NCBI RefSeq assembly: GCF_000158955.1
Contig: NZ_GG657757.1
Span: 2,581,465-2,645,464, forward strand
DNA: 64,000 nt
Source of the DNA: Streptomyces viridochromogenes DSM 40736
GTDB lineage: Bacteria; Actinomycetota; Actinomycetes; Streptomycetales; Streptomycetaceae
Reading direction: 5' to 3'
The notes beneath the pieces are model-generated. The model made no database searches. It was not told the origin of the DNA and saw only the letters and a list, made by a program, of their open reading frames with translations. Below, in pieces: positions 56,836 to 64,000 of this stretch; position 1 is the first letter of the stretch; each line of letters begins with the position of its first letter. The position numbers and the translations under genes were made by a program.

Positions 56836-58461
56836 TCAGATGTGCGCCGCGCCCGCGCCGGCCCCCGCGTTCTCACCGCGCTTCGTCAGGAACGCCACCA
56901 GCACCGCCACCACGGCGACCCCCGAGGCGACGAGCGACGCCGCGCTCATACCGGAGATGAACGTGTCGTGCGCGACGCCCGTGATCTTGGCGGCGATCGC
57001 GTCCGGCGTCCCCGGCGCCAGCGGCGGGACACCGACCTGGACGGCCTCGGACGCCTGGTGCTCCTGCTCCGGCGTCAGCGGCGGAAGCCCCGCCTTCTCC
57101 CAGTTGCCCGCGAGGTCGCTGTTGACCTTGGACGCCATCACGGCACCCAGCACGGCCGTACCGAGGCTGCCGCCGATCTGCATGGCGGCCTGCTGGAGAC
57201 CGCCCGCCACGCCGGACAGCTCCATCGGGGCGTTGCCGACGATGACTTCGGTCGCGCCGACCATCACCGGCGCGAGACCGAGGCCGAGCAGGGCGAACCA
57301 GAGCGACATGATGCCGCTTCCGGTGTCCGTCTCCAGCGTCGACATCCCGTACATGGCGATCGCGGTGAGCGCCATACCGCCGGCGAGCGGGATCCGCGGG
57401 CCCACCTTGGTGATCATCGCGCCGGCGAGCGGCGAGCCGACGATCATCATGCCGGTCAGCGGCAGCAGGTGCAGTCCCGCGTCGATCGGGCTCATGCCGT
57501 GCACGTTCTGCAGGTAGAACGTCACGAAGAACAGGCCGCCCATGAAGGCGATGGCCATCAGGACCATCAGCACGACACCGGCGGACAGCGCCACGGACCG
57601 GAACAGCGCGAGCGGGATCAGCGGCTCCTTCACCCTCGTCTCCCAGAAGGCGAAGACCGCGAAGCACAGCACCGAAGCGCCGAGGAATGCCAGGGTCTTG
57701 ACGTCGCCCCAGCCCCACTCGGACGGCGGGGCCTTGATGAGCGCCCACACCAGGCAGAACACCGCGGTCGACAGCAGGGCGATGCCCAGGAGGTCGAAGG
57801 AGCGCGGGGCGTTCTCCGCACGGTGGTCGAGGAGGATCCAGACACCGAGGACGACGGCGAGGACACCGACCGGCACGTTGATGAAGAACACCGACTGCCA
57901 GTTGACGTGCTCGACGAGCACACCGCCGAGGATCGGGCCGCCCGCGGTGGACGCGCCGATGACCATGCCCCAGATGCCGATGGCCATGTTGAGCTTCTCG
58001 GCCGGGAAGGTGGCCCGCAGCAGGCCGAGCGCGGCCGGCATCAGCAGCGCGCCGAACAGGCCCTGAAGGACGCGGAAGGTGACGACCAGCGCGATGCTGT
58101 CGGACAGTCCGATGGCGCCCGAGGCGGCGGCGAAGCCGACCACGCCGATGAGGAAGGTCTGCCGGTGACCGAAGCGGTCGCCGAGCTTGCCCGCGGTGAT
58201 CAGGGAGACCGCGAGGGCGAGGAAGTATCCGTTGGTGATCCACTGCACCTCGGCGAAGGTGGCGCCGAGGTCCTTCTGGATCGCCGGGTTGGCTATGGCC
58301 ACGATGGTGCCGTCGAGGGCCACCATCATGACCCCCACAGCGACGGTGATGAGGGTGAGCCAGGGGTGCCCTCGCAGCCCCTTGCCCGGCGTCGCGTCCG
58401 ACGGCGAAGCCGGCGCGTCGCCCCCCGACCCCGTCGTGTCGATGGTGGTCTGACTAGTCAT
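56836..58461 (-). CDS. DHA2-family (EmrB/QacA) multidrug exporter
   Basis: The 541-residue, 14-helix transporter has ALDGTIVAIANPAIQ in helix 1, GKLGDRFGHRQTFL (motif A), and GIWGMVIGASTAGGPILGG (motif C). The C-end is Ala/Gly-rich. The ATG at 58461 lacks a good ribosome site, so the message may be leaderless. It is divergent from a TetR gene, the classic arrangement for drug-inducible efflux. Substrate unknown. Confidence 0.9.
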   Translation of the reverse strand: MTSQTTIDTTGSGGDAPASPSDATPGKGLRGHPWLTLITVAVGVMMVALDGTIVAIANPAIQKDLGATFAEVQWITNGYFLALAVSLITAGKLGDRFGHRQTFLIGVVGFAAASGAIGLSDSIALVVTFRVLQGLFGALLMPAALGLLRATFPAEKLNMAIGIWGMVIGASTAGGPILGGVLVEHVNWQSVFFINVPVGVLAVVLGVWILLDHRAENAPRSFDLLGIALLSTAVFCLVWALIKAPPSEWGWGDVKTLAFLGASVLCFAVFAFWETRVKEPLIPLALFRSVALSAGVVLMVLMAIAFMGGLFFVTFYLQNVHGMSPIDAGLHLLPLTGMMIVGSPLAGAMITKVGPRIPLAGGMALTAIAMYGMSTLETDTGSGIMSLWFALLGLGLAPVMVGATEVIVGNAPMELSGVAGGLQQAAMQIGGSLGTAVLGAVMASKVNSDLAGNWEKAGLPPLTPEQEHQASEAVQVGVPPLAPGTPDAIAAKITGVAHDTFISGMSAASLVASGVAVVAVLVAFLTKRGENAGAGAGAAHI

Positions 58462-58471
58462 GCGTTCGAGG

Positions 58472-58528
58472 CTAATGACAGCCACTGACAATTGACAAAC
58501 CAATTCACAAGTCGGTAACTGTCAGGTC
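58472..58528. promoter_or_regulatory. TetR operator/promoter region for the exporter pair
   Basis: Between the divergent genes lies the inverted repeat AATTG-N6-CAATT (58490-58505), with TGACA/TGTCA half-sites on both sides (58476, 58486, 58492, 58519). TTGACA at 58492-58497 can serve as -35 for the tetR gene. Confidence 0.5.
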
Positions 58529-58577
58529 ACCCCCGTATAGCCTGAACTGGGCAAACACTTCAGACGAGAGGCACCTC

Positions 58578-59210
58578 TTGAACCTGCGCGAACGCAAGAA
58601 ACGGCGCACCCGGGACGCCCTGCTGCGGGCCGCCCTGGAACTGTTCGCCACGCGCGGGTACGACGAGACGACCGTCGACGACATCGCCGCCGCCGTCGAC
58701 GTCTCGCAGCGCACCTTCTTCCGCTACTTCGCCGGCAAGGAGGAGACCGCGTTCTTCGTGCCGCGCCTCGCGGAGGCACTCGTCGTCGACGCCGTACGGG
58801 CCCGCCCGCCGGGCGAGGCGCCCCTGGAGGCGCTGCGCAGGGCCGTGCTGGAGAGCTGGGACGCGATCAACGAGGCCATCGTGGAGCTCGTGCCGATCGA
58901 GCTCCACATGCGCGTCTACCGGGTGATCGAGTCGACGCCCGCACTGCTCGCCGCGCATCTGCGGCGGTCGGCGGAGCTGGAGGAGCAGCTCGCGCGGATC
59001 ATCGCGGAGCGCGAGGGGCTCGACGTTGACGCGGATCCGCGTCCGAGGATCGTCGTGGCCCTGTTCGGCGGGGTGATTCGCGTCACCGAGCGACTGTGGT
59101 CCACCGGGGACGACCTCACCCTCGACGCGATGCGCCAACTCACCGCGACATACCTGGATCAGGTGGGTCCCGCGCTGGCGGGGAACTGGCATACGGAGCC
59201 CTCCCCTTAG
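58578..59210 (+). CDS. TetR/AcrR-family regulator
   Basis: The 210-residue protein has an N-terminal HTH (RDALLRAALELFATRGYDETTVDDIAAAV, given in part; recognition helix near SQRTFFRYFAGK). The C-terminal ligand domain is unremarkable. TTG start with AGAGG upstream. It most likely represses the divergent DHA2 exporter and itself. Confidence 0.9.
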   Translation: MNLRERKKRRTRDALLRAALELFATRGYDETTVDDIAAAVDVSQRTFFRYFAGKEETAFFVPRLAEALVVDAVRARPPGEAPLEALRRAVLESWDAINEAIVELVPIELHMRVYRVIESTPALLAAHLRRSAELEEQLARIIAEREGLDVDADPRPRIVVALFGGVIRVTERLWSTGDDLTLDAMRQLTATYLDQVGPALAGNWHTEPSP

Positions 59211-59283
59211 CACATACACCGAAACGTGATCCCGGTCACTTGGTTAACGCGAGACCCTCTCGTTCTCCTAGTGTGTCCTTCCA

Positions 59284-60492
59284 GTGACTTCCTTCGACAC
59301 CTCCCCGCAACTGAACGTCTGGCGCGCACTGCTCGCTCTGGCCGTGGTGTTCGTGATGCTGGCGACCACCGGCTGGACGGCCCTGCGCAACCAGCGGGGT
59401 GACACTCCGCTGCAGGCCTCGCTCTCCGCCTGGGAGCACGGCCGGATCGGCGGACACCGGCTGCCGGACCCGCAGTCCCAGCCGACGAAGCTGGCCCGCT
59501 TCTTCGCCTCGCTCACCGAGCGGGAGCGTGCGAGCCTGGTCCGCGCGTACCCGCTCGCGGTGGGCAACATGAACGGCGCCCCGGTCGAGCTGCGTTACCG
59601 CGCCAACCGCGTGGCGCTCGACAAGGCGCGCGACGTCGAGCGGGAACGCATGCACGACAAGCGCCTCACCCCGGCCGGGAAGAGCGACGCCGGCCGCCGG
59701 ATGCACCGCTTCGAAGACCTCATGGAGAAGGGCCGCCACATCCTCGCCTTCGATCCCGAGGGCTCGGGCCGGGTGGCGGAGGTCTTCGGCGACCTGCGCG
59801 AGGCTGACCGGGTGTCGGTCGTGGTGCCCGGTGTGGACACCGACCTGCTCACCTTCCAGCGCACCAACCGCAAGTACTCGGCGCCCGTCGGCATGGCCGA
59901 GTCGCTGTACTCGGCCGAGCGGAGGACGAGCCCCTCGACCCGTACCGCCGTGATCGCCTGGGCCGACTACACGGCGCCCAGCGGGCTCGGCATCGACTCG
60001 GCCACGGCGATGCGCGCCAAGGAGGGTGCGGTACGGCTGAACGCGCTGGTGCGGTCGCTGCCCGGCTCGTCGCCGGTGTCGCTGTTCTGCCACAGCTACG
60101 GCTCCGTGGTGTGCGGGGTCGCCGCGCACACGATGCCGGGCCGGGTGTCCGACATCGCGGTGGCCGGCAGCCCGGGCATGCGCGTCCAGAAGGCCGCCCA
60201 GCTGCACACCAGCGCCCGGGTGTGGGCGATGCGGGACACCGACGACTGGATCCAGGACGTGCCGTACCTGGAGGTCGGCGGCCTGGGCCACGGGGCGGAT
60301 CCGATGTCCGCCGGGTTCGGTGCGCGGGTGCTGTCGGCGCAGGGTGCGAAGGGTCACGCCGGCTACTTCGAGCCGGGTACGGCAAGCCTGATGAATTTCG
60401 CAGAGATCGGCGTTGGCGCATACCGCTCGGTGCACTGCGCGCACGAAGACGGCGTCTGCCGTACCGGTTTGTCCGGCACGGCGGCGGCCTGA
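59284..60492 (+). CDS. DUF1023 alpha/beta hydrolase with N-terminal anchor
   Basis: The 402-residue protein has one N-terminal helix (WRALLALAVVFVMLATTGW), an ERxRxHDKRLTPAG charged middle, and a DUF1023 catalytic part with VSVVVPGVDTD, LFCHSYGSVVCG (Ser nucleophile in a C/GHSYG elbow) and RVWAMRDTDDWIQ. It would be a membrane-tethered extracellular esterase or lipase of unknown substrate. GTG start with weak ribosome site. Confidence 0.85.
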   Translation: MTSFDTSPQLNVWRALLALAVVFVMLATTGWTALRNQRGDTPLQASLSAWEHGRIGGHRLPDPQSQPTKLARFFASLTERERASLVRAYPLAVGNMNGAPVELRYRANRVALDKARDVERERMHDKRLTPAGKSDAGRRMHRFEDLMEKGRHILAFDPEGSGRVAEVFGDLREADRVSVVVPGVDTDLLTFQRTNRKYSAPVGMAESLYSAERRTSPSTRTAVIAWADYTAPSGLGIDSATAMRAKEGAVRLNALVRSLPGSSPVSLFCHSYGSVVCGVAAHTMPGRVSDIAVAGSPGMRVQKAAQLHTSARVWAMRDTDDWIQDVPYLEVGGLGHGADPMSAGFGARVLSAQGAKGHAGYFEPGTASLMNFAEIGVGAYRSVHCAHEDGVCRTGLSGTAAA

Positions 60493-60546
60493 CGCGCGTA
60501 GAGGCGAAGGAACTGCGGTCTGCTCAGGAGGGGGACGGAGGAGCGC

Positions 60547-61419
60547 GTGCCGCATACGATGACCCGCATGGGTGACGTACTGGCCGGATTTCATGCCGCC
60601 TGGGAGTTCGAGTCCGACTCCGTGCTCATCCGCTACGAACGGGGGATTCGAACACCCAAGCTCTTCCAGGCGCTGGGGGAACGGCGTGTCCCCCTGGACG
60701 CGCTCGCCGGGGTGACGCTGACACGCGGGAAACGCGGCACGGTCGTGCTGCGCGTCGAGCCGCGGCCCGGAGCGGACCCGCTGATGGAGGCGGCCGCCGG
60801 GCAGCTGAAGGAGAGCGGCGACCCCTACCGGCTGGTGCTGCCCGCCGAGCGGGAGGTCCTCGCGGAGTACTACGCCGACGAGTTGCGGGGCCTGCTGACG
60901 GAGTCCGGGCCGGCGGAGCGGTTCCTGGTGGAGCCGCCGAAGGGGCCGCTGTCCTTCAAGGCGTACGACGGCAAGGCGTCCTTCGACGGGCGGACCGTGA
61001 ACTTCCGCTGGTTCTGGACGGGGGCCTCGTCGGCGAAGTGGAAGGCCGGCGACCAGACGTTCGGTGTCGGGGAGCTGAGCGGGGTGGAGTGGCGGTCGCC
61101 GGAGGTGTTCGAAGGGCATCTGCGACTGCTGCGGCGCGACGGGGCGGACGACTCTGCCTCGCAGGCCGATCAGGATCCCGCCGCGGTGGTGTTCGGGCTG
61201 GGGTACGGGCCCGTGCACGAGTCCCTGCCGTTCGCGGCCGCCGTGTTGGCCGCGGCGCGGACGTCCAGTCCGGTGGCGGCTGTTCCGGCGGCGGCGCCGA
61301 GGCGGGACCCTGCGGATATCGCCGAGCGGATTCGGCATCTCGGGGAGTTGCATCAGGCCGGTTTGGTGACGGATGAGGAGTTTTCGGTCAAAAAGGCCGA
61401 GTTGTTGGCGGAGCTTTAG
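60547..61419 (+). CDS. DUF4429-SHOCT protein
   Basis: The 290-residue protein has two DUF4429 beta modules (about 12-115 and 125-240, each opening with F(D/E)S-type strands such as WEFESDSVLIRYERG and KASFDGRTVNFRW) and a C-terminal SHOCT helix pair (IAERIRHLGELHQAGLVTDEEFSVKKAELL, given in part). SHOCT often marks oligomerising or membrane-linked proteins. Function is unknown. The GTG follows GGAGGAG; ATG at 60568 is the alternative. Confidence 0.85.
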   Translation: MPHTMTRMGDVLAGFHAAWEFESDSVLIRYERGIRTPKLFQALGERRVPLDALAGVTLTRGKRGTVVLRVEPRPGADPLMEAAAGQLKESGDPYRLVLPAEREVLAEYYADELRGLLTESGPAERFLVEPPKGPLSFKAYDGKASFDGRTVNFRWFWTGASSAKWKAGDQTFGVGELSGVEWRSPEVFEGHLRLLRRDGADDSASQADQDPAAVVFGLGYGPVHESLPFAAAVLAAARTSSPVAAVPAAAPRRDPADIAERIRHLGELHQAGLVTDEEFSVKKAELLAEL

Positions 61420-61466
61420 CGTGTGCGGGGTGCTGCGCGCCGGCGGGTGCGGGTAGTTCGTGGCCG

Positions 61467-61490
61467 GTCGCGCAGTTCCCCGCGCCCCTT
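61467..61490. repeat. Dispersed Streptomyces repeat (GTCGCGCAGTTCCCCGCG type)
   Basis: GTCGCGCAGTTCCCCGCG followed by CCCCTT sits between the DUF4429 and AKR genes. It shares its core with both arms of the 43.8 kb inverted repeat and with 41195. Confidence 0.8.
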
Positions 61491-61499
61491 ATGTCCGAT

Positions 61500-62516
61500 T
61501 CACTCTCGTCCGGCAGAAGTGAACGCCATGTCCGCGTAACGGTTGCCTGCCACCTGAGCGGCTATTCCATCCAGCAGGTCCAGTTGTTCCTCCGTCAGCA
61601 CGATCCTGGTCGCCGCCGTGTTCTCCTCCACCCTGGACGGCTTGCGGGTGCCCGGGATCGGGATCACGGGGAGGTCGTGGATCGAGGCCTGCTGGTGGGC
61701 CCAGGCCAGGGCGATCTGGCCCAGGGAGGCGTCGTGGGCGTCGGCCACCGAGCGGATCAGCTCCAGCAGGGTCGCGTTGGCCGTCGCGTTGTCGCCCGTG
61801 AAGCGGGGCTGCTGGCGGCGGAAGTCGCCGGGGGTCAGGTCCTGGTCGGCGTTGGTGAAGGAGCCCGTGAGGAAGCCTCGGCCCAGGGGCGAGTACGCGA
61901 CCAGGGCCACCCCCAGGTCGCGGACCGCGGGAACCACCTTCGGCTCGATGTCACGGCTGAACAGCGACCACTCCGACTGCACGGCGGCGATGGGGTGGAC
62001 GGCGTGCGCGGCGCGCAGTTCGTCGGCCGTGACCTCGCTCAGGCCGAGATGCTTGACCTTGCCCTCGCGGACCAGGTCGGCCATGGTGCCGACGCTCTCC
62101 TCGATCGGCACGTTCACATCGCGCCGGTGCATGTAGTAGAGGTCGATGACGTCGACGTCGAGGCGCTTCAGGCTGGCCTCGACGGCCTGGCGGATGTAGG
62201 GCGGGTCGTTGCGGATGACCCGGCGTGTCGGGTCGTCCGGGGGTATCGACAGGGAGAACTTGGTCGCGATGACGACCTCGTCGCGGTGGGCCTTGAAGAA
62301 CGGTGACAGGAACCGCTCGTTCTCTCCGGCGCCGTACGCGTCGGCCGTGTCGTAGAGGGTGACGCCCAGTTCGAGCGCGCGTTCCAGGGTGGCGCGGGAC
62401 GCGTCCGCGTCCGCGGGGCCGTAGCCGAAGTTCATGCCCATGCAGCCGAGGCCCTGGACACCCACCTCGGGGCCGTTGTCGCCGAGCCTTGCCGTCGTGA
62501 TCCTGCCGTCCGTCAT
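61500..62516 (-). CDS. Aldo/keto reductase
   Basis: The 338-residue protein has the AKR pattern: GLGCMGMNFGYG, TLYDTADAYGAGENERFL (Asp and Tyr catalytic), VVIATKFSL (Lys) and DLYYMHRRD (His). The C-part holds SPLGRGFLTGSF. It reduces aldehydes or ketones with NADPH; the substrate is unknown. Its ATG overlaps the MerR stop (ATGA), so the two form an operon driven by the MerR promoter. Confidence 0.9.
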   Translation of the reverse strand: MTDGRITTARLGDNGPEVGVQGLGCMGMNFGYGPADADASRATLERALELGVTLYDTADAYGAGENERFLSPFFKAHRDEVVIATKFSLSIPPDDPTRRVIRNDPPYIRQAVEASLKRLDVDVIDLYYMHRRDVNVPIEESVGTMADLVREGKVKHLGLSEVTADELRAAHAVHPIAAVQSEWSLFSRDIEPKVVPAVRDLGVALVAYSPLGRGFLTGSFTNADQDLTPGDFRRQQPRFTGDNATANATLLELIRSVADAHDASLGQIALAWAHQQASIHDLPVIPIPGTRKPSRVEENTAATRIVLTEEQLDLLDGIAAQVAGNRYADMAFTSAGRE

Positions 62517-62977
62517 CGGGACCTCTCCGACGCCAGGGCATGCCCGGCGTCCGCGTAGAAACTGATCTTCCGGTCGAGCACGGCGAGTGTGCCCCGGAGT
62601 TCGTCGATCCTGGCCAGGACGTCCTCGCGGGTCGTCCGGAGCAGCTCGAAGCGCTCGACATAGGTGTGGTCGCCCTCGCGGACCAGTTCCGCGTACCGGA
62701 CCATGTCGGCGACCGGCATGCCCGTCAGGCGGAGCTTGCCGACGAGGTCGAGCCAGTCGAGGTCGCGGTTGCTGTAGCGGCGCTGACCGGTGTGGGACCG
62801 GTCGATGTGCGGCATCAGGCCGATGCGCTCGTACCAGCGCAGGGTGTGCGCTGTGAGGCCGGTGAAGGCGACGACCTCGCTGATCGTGTACCTGTCCTCA
62901 CCGTCCGGGCGCCGGTTCTGCTGCGGCGGGGCGGCGCAGATGTCGGTCCTGGTCCCCGTGGTCTCCATCACCGTCAT
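62513..62977 (-). CDS. MerR-family regulator
   Basis: The 154-residue protein has the MerR HTH (YTISEVVAFTGLTAHTLRWYERIGL), a second wing with HIDRSHTGQRRYSN, and a long dimerising helix to the end. There is no metal-binding cysteine cluster, so it probably senses an organic compound or stress rather than a metal. It autoregulates through the palindrome at 62995-63012. Confidence 0.92.
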   Translation of the reverse strand: MTVMETTGTRTDICAAPPQQNRRPDGEDRYTISEVVAFTGLTAHTLRWYERIGLMPHIDRSHTGQRRYSNRDLDWLDLVGKLRLTGMPVADMVRYAELVREGDHTYVERFELLRTTREDVLARIDELRGTLAVLDRKISFYADAGHALASERSR

Positions 62978-62994
62978 GGCCCCAACGCTAGAAC

Positions 62995-63012
62995 CTTGGA
63001 GTGCGCTCCAAG
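62995..63012 (-). promoter_or_regulatory. MerR operator within a 19-bp-spaced promoter
   Basis: CTTGGAG and CTCCAAG pair perfectly around TGCG. On the minus strand TTGCTT (-35) and TAGCGT (-10) are 19 bp apart with the palindrome between them, the hallmark of MerR-activated promoters. The -10 ends only seven bases before the ATG, so the mRNA is probably leaderless. Confidence 0.85.
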
Positions 63013-63075
63013 CAAGCGCCGACGGTAAGAAATCGGCAGGACGCGTCCTGATCCGGCTGGTTAGCGTACGGAGTC

Positions 63076-63546
63076 ATGAGTTCTGTACGCCGCGCCCGGC
63101 CCGAAGACGCCGAGGAAGTCCTGCGACTGCGCCAGGTCATGATCGACTCGCTGTTCACCGCCGACTCGTCCACCGCCTGGCACGGGGAATCCCTGCCCAC
63201 GCTGAAATCCAAACTGGGCGACCCGGACGCGGACTTCGTGGCATTCGTCGTGGACCACCCGGAGCGGCCGGGGGCGCTGGCGTGCCTGGTGGCCGGGACG
63301 ATCGAGTACCGCATCGGCAGGGCGGCCGACCCGCGGGGCCAGGTGGGCTTCGTCTTCAGTGTGGCCACCGACCCGGACGCGCGGCGCCGCGGGTACGCGC
63401 GCGCGTGCATGACGACGCTGCTGGAGTGGTTCCGCGAGCGTGGCGCCCGGCGCGTGCAACTGACCGCCTCGCCGGAGGCCGAGCCGCTGTACGTGTCCCT
63501 CGGTTTCCGGCCCAAGCCCGACCCCTTGCTGGAGCTCACGCTCTGA
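63076..63546 (+). CDS. GNAT N-acetyltransferase
   Basis: The 156-residue protein has a clean GNAT fold: VRRARPEDAEEVLRLRQVM, GFVFSVATDPDARRRGYARACM (acetyl-CoA loop) and ASPEAEPLYVSLGF. Substrate unknown. It is divergent from the MerR operon and ends before a strong hairpin. Confidence 0.9.
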   Translation: MSSVRRARPEDAEEVLRLRQVMIDSLFTADSSTAWHGESLPTLKSKLGDPDADFVAFVVDHPERPGALACLVAGTIEYRIGRAADPRGQVGFVFSVATDPDARRRGYARACMTTLLEWFRERGARRVQLTASPEAEPLYVSLGFRPKPDPLLELTL

Positions 63547-63557
63547 GCGCATAGGGG

Positions 63558-63600
63558 CCTTGCACTGTGAGCGCCCGACCCGGGCGGGCACAGTGCAAGG
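63558..63600 (+). terminator. Strong hairpin after the GNAT gene
   Basis: Perfect 12-bp arms CCTTGCACTGTG and CACAGTGCAAGG (63558-63569 and 63589-63600) enclose a GC-rich loop that can itself pair. It ends 20 bp before the next start. Confidence 0.85.
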
Positions 63601-63619
63601 ATCCCTTAGGCTCGAACGC

Positions 63620-64000
63620 ATGTCGCTGAAGAGCCTCGCGTTGATCGAGAACTGGCCGGTTCCCACCGCTGCGGCGGGTGTCGTACGAGCGGACGGCACC
63701 GTCCTCGGCACCCACGGGCCGGCCGGACAGCGCTTCCCGCTCGCGTCGGTGACCAAGCCGCTGGCCGCCTACGCGGCGCTCGTCGCGTACGAGGAGGGGG
63801 CGGTCGAGCTCGACGAGCCCGCCGGTCCGGCCGGTTCGACCGTCCGGCACCTGCTCGCGCACACCTCGGGCCTCGCCTTCGACGAGCACAAGGTCATAGC
63901 CCCGCCCGGGGAACGGCGGCTGTACTCCAACGCCGGGTTCGAGCAGCTGGGCGACCACATCACGAAGGCGACCGACATTCCCTTCGCCGAGTACCTGCGG
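63620..64000 (+). CDS. Beta-lactamase/serine-hydrolase family protein, N-terminal part
   Basis: 127 residues are visible before the window ends. They show FPLASVTKPLAAYA (SxxK nucleophile motif), LLAHTSGL and LYSNAGFEQLGDHI (YxN). This is the class C beta-lactamase/esterase family. No signal peptide is present, so it is probably cytoplasmic. No ribosome site beyond GG is seen close to the ATG. Confidence 0.85.
   Translation, partial: MSLKSLALIENWPVPTAAAGVVRADGTVLGTHGPAGQRFPLASVTKPLAAYAALVAYEEGAVELDEPAGPAGSTVRHLLAHTSGLAFDEHKVIAPPGERRLYSNAGFEQLGDHITKATDIPFAEYLR

Overview
The window is a stretch of a Streptomyces (or close actinomycete) chromosome. The evidence is very high GC, GTG/TTG starts behind GGAGG-type ribosome binding sites, and families typical of the genus: DUF4429, DUF6153, DUF3052, DUF2277, homodimeric AceE, TerD paralogues and SHOCT tails. 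The genus-typical dispersed GC-rich repeats are also present. The order terD-terD-ahpE-DUF3052-aceE (49.8-55.4 kb) is one I recall from Streptomyces core chromosomes, so most of the window looks like core sequence with small accessory insertions.

Layout. 0-4 kb: the end of an ECF-type transporter, then a divergent pair made of a CYP125-like P450 and a FadA5-like thiolase, with two KstR-like boxes between them. 4-8 kb: accessory-looking, with a secreted peptidoglycan-binding protein, an NmrA-family remnant, a GT4 glycosyltransferase and a six-bladed NHL protein. 8.3-13.8 kb: a GT87-PAP2 fusion, an MHS-type transporter, an O-methyltransferase, an FHA protein and a DUF1992 protein. 13.8-26.8 kb: paralogous stress-type proteins, a DHA2 exporter with a winged-helix tail, a nucleotide-binding kinase, a HAD phosphatase, a GDT1 transporter, a secreted HNH nuclease, a PhoD-like phosphatase, a TnpB remnant and an FAD/NAD(P) protein. 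26.8-35.2 kb: DoxX, DedA, ketopantoate reductase, a DUF305/DUF6153 pair, an LAQTG mini-protein with a hyaluronan-synthase-like GT2, and tRNA-Val. 35.2-40 kb: a cell-wall cluster of amidase, deacetylase and a class A PBP. 40.3-51 kb: a large Ter (tellurite/stress) module. 51-55.4 kb: peroxiredoxin, DUF3052 and AceE. 55.4-64 kb: an ion channel, a TetR/DHA2 pair, a DUF1023 hydrolase, a DUF4429 protein, a MerR/AKR operon, a GNAT and a truncated serine hydrolase.

How genes work together. The most coherent system is the Ter module. It combines TerD, TerA and TerC-like proteins with a PRTase-TRSP protein, a StiP-family PRTase, a HAD hydrolase and a CitE-like aldolase. The last four are tightly packed and probably make a small metabolite. 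The cell-wall cluster is notable because its class A PBP keeps its glycosyltransferase motifs but has lost the SxxK lysine of the transpeptidase. The P450/thiolase pair looks like a sterol side-chain degradation unit.

A caution for users. At least five genes (about 15.8, 18.65, 20.26, 24.1 and 43.8 kb) show one-base frame slips near otherwise conserved sequence, while genes from 45 to 64 kb look clean. I cannot tell from one sequence whether these are assembly errors or real lesions.
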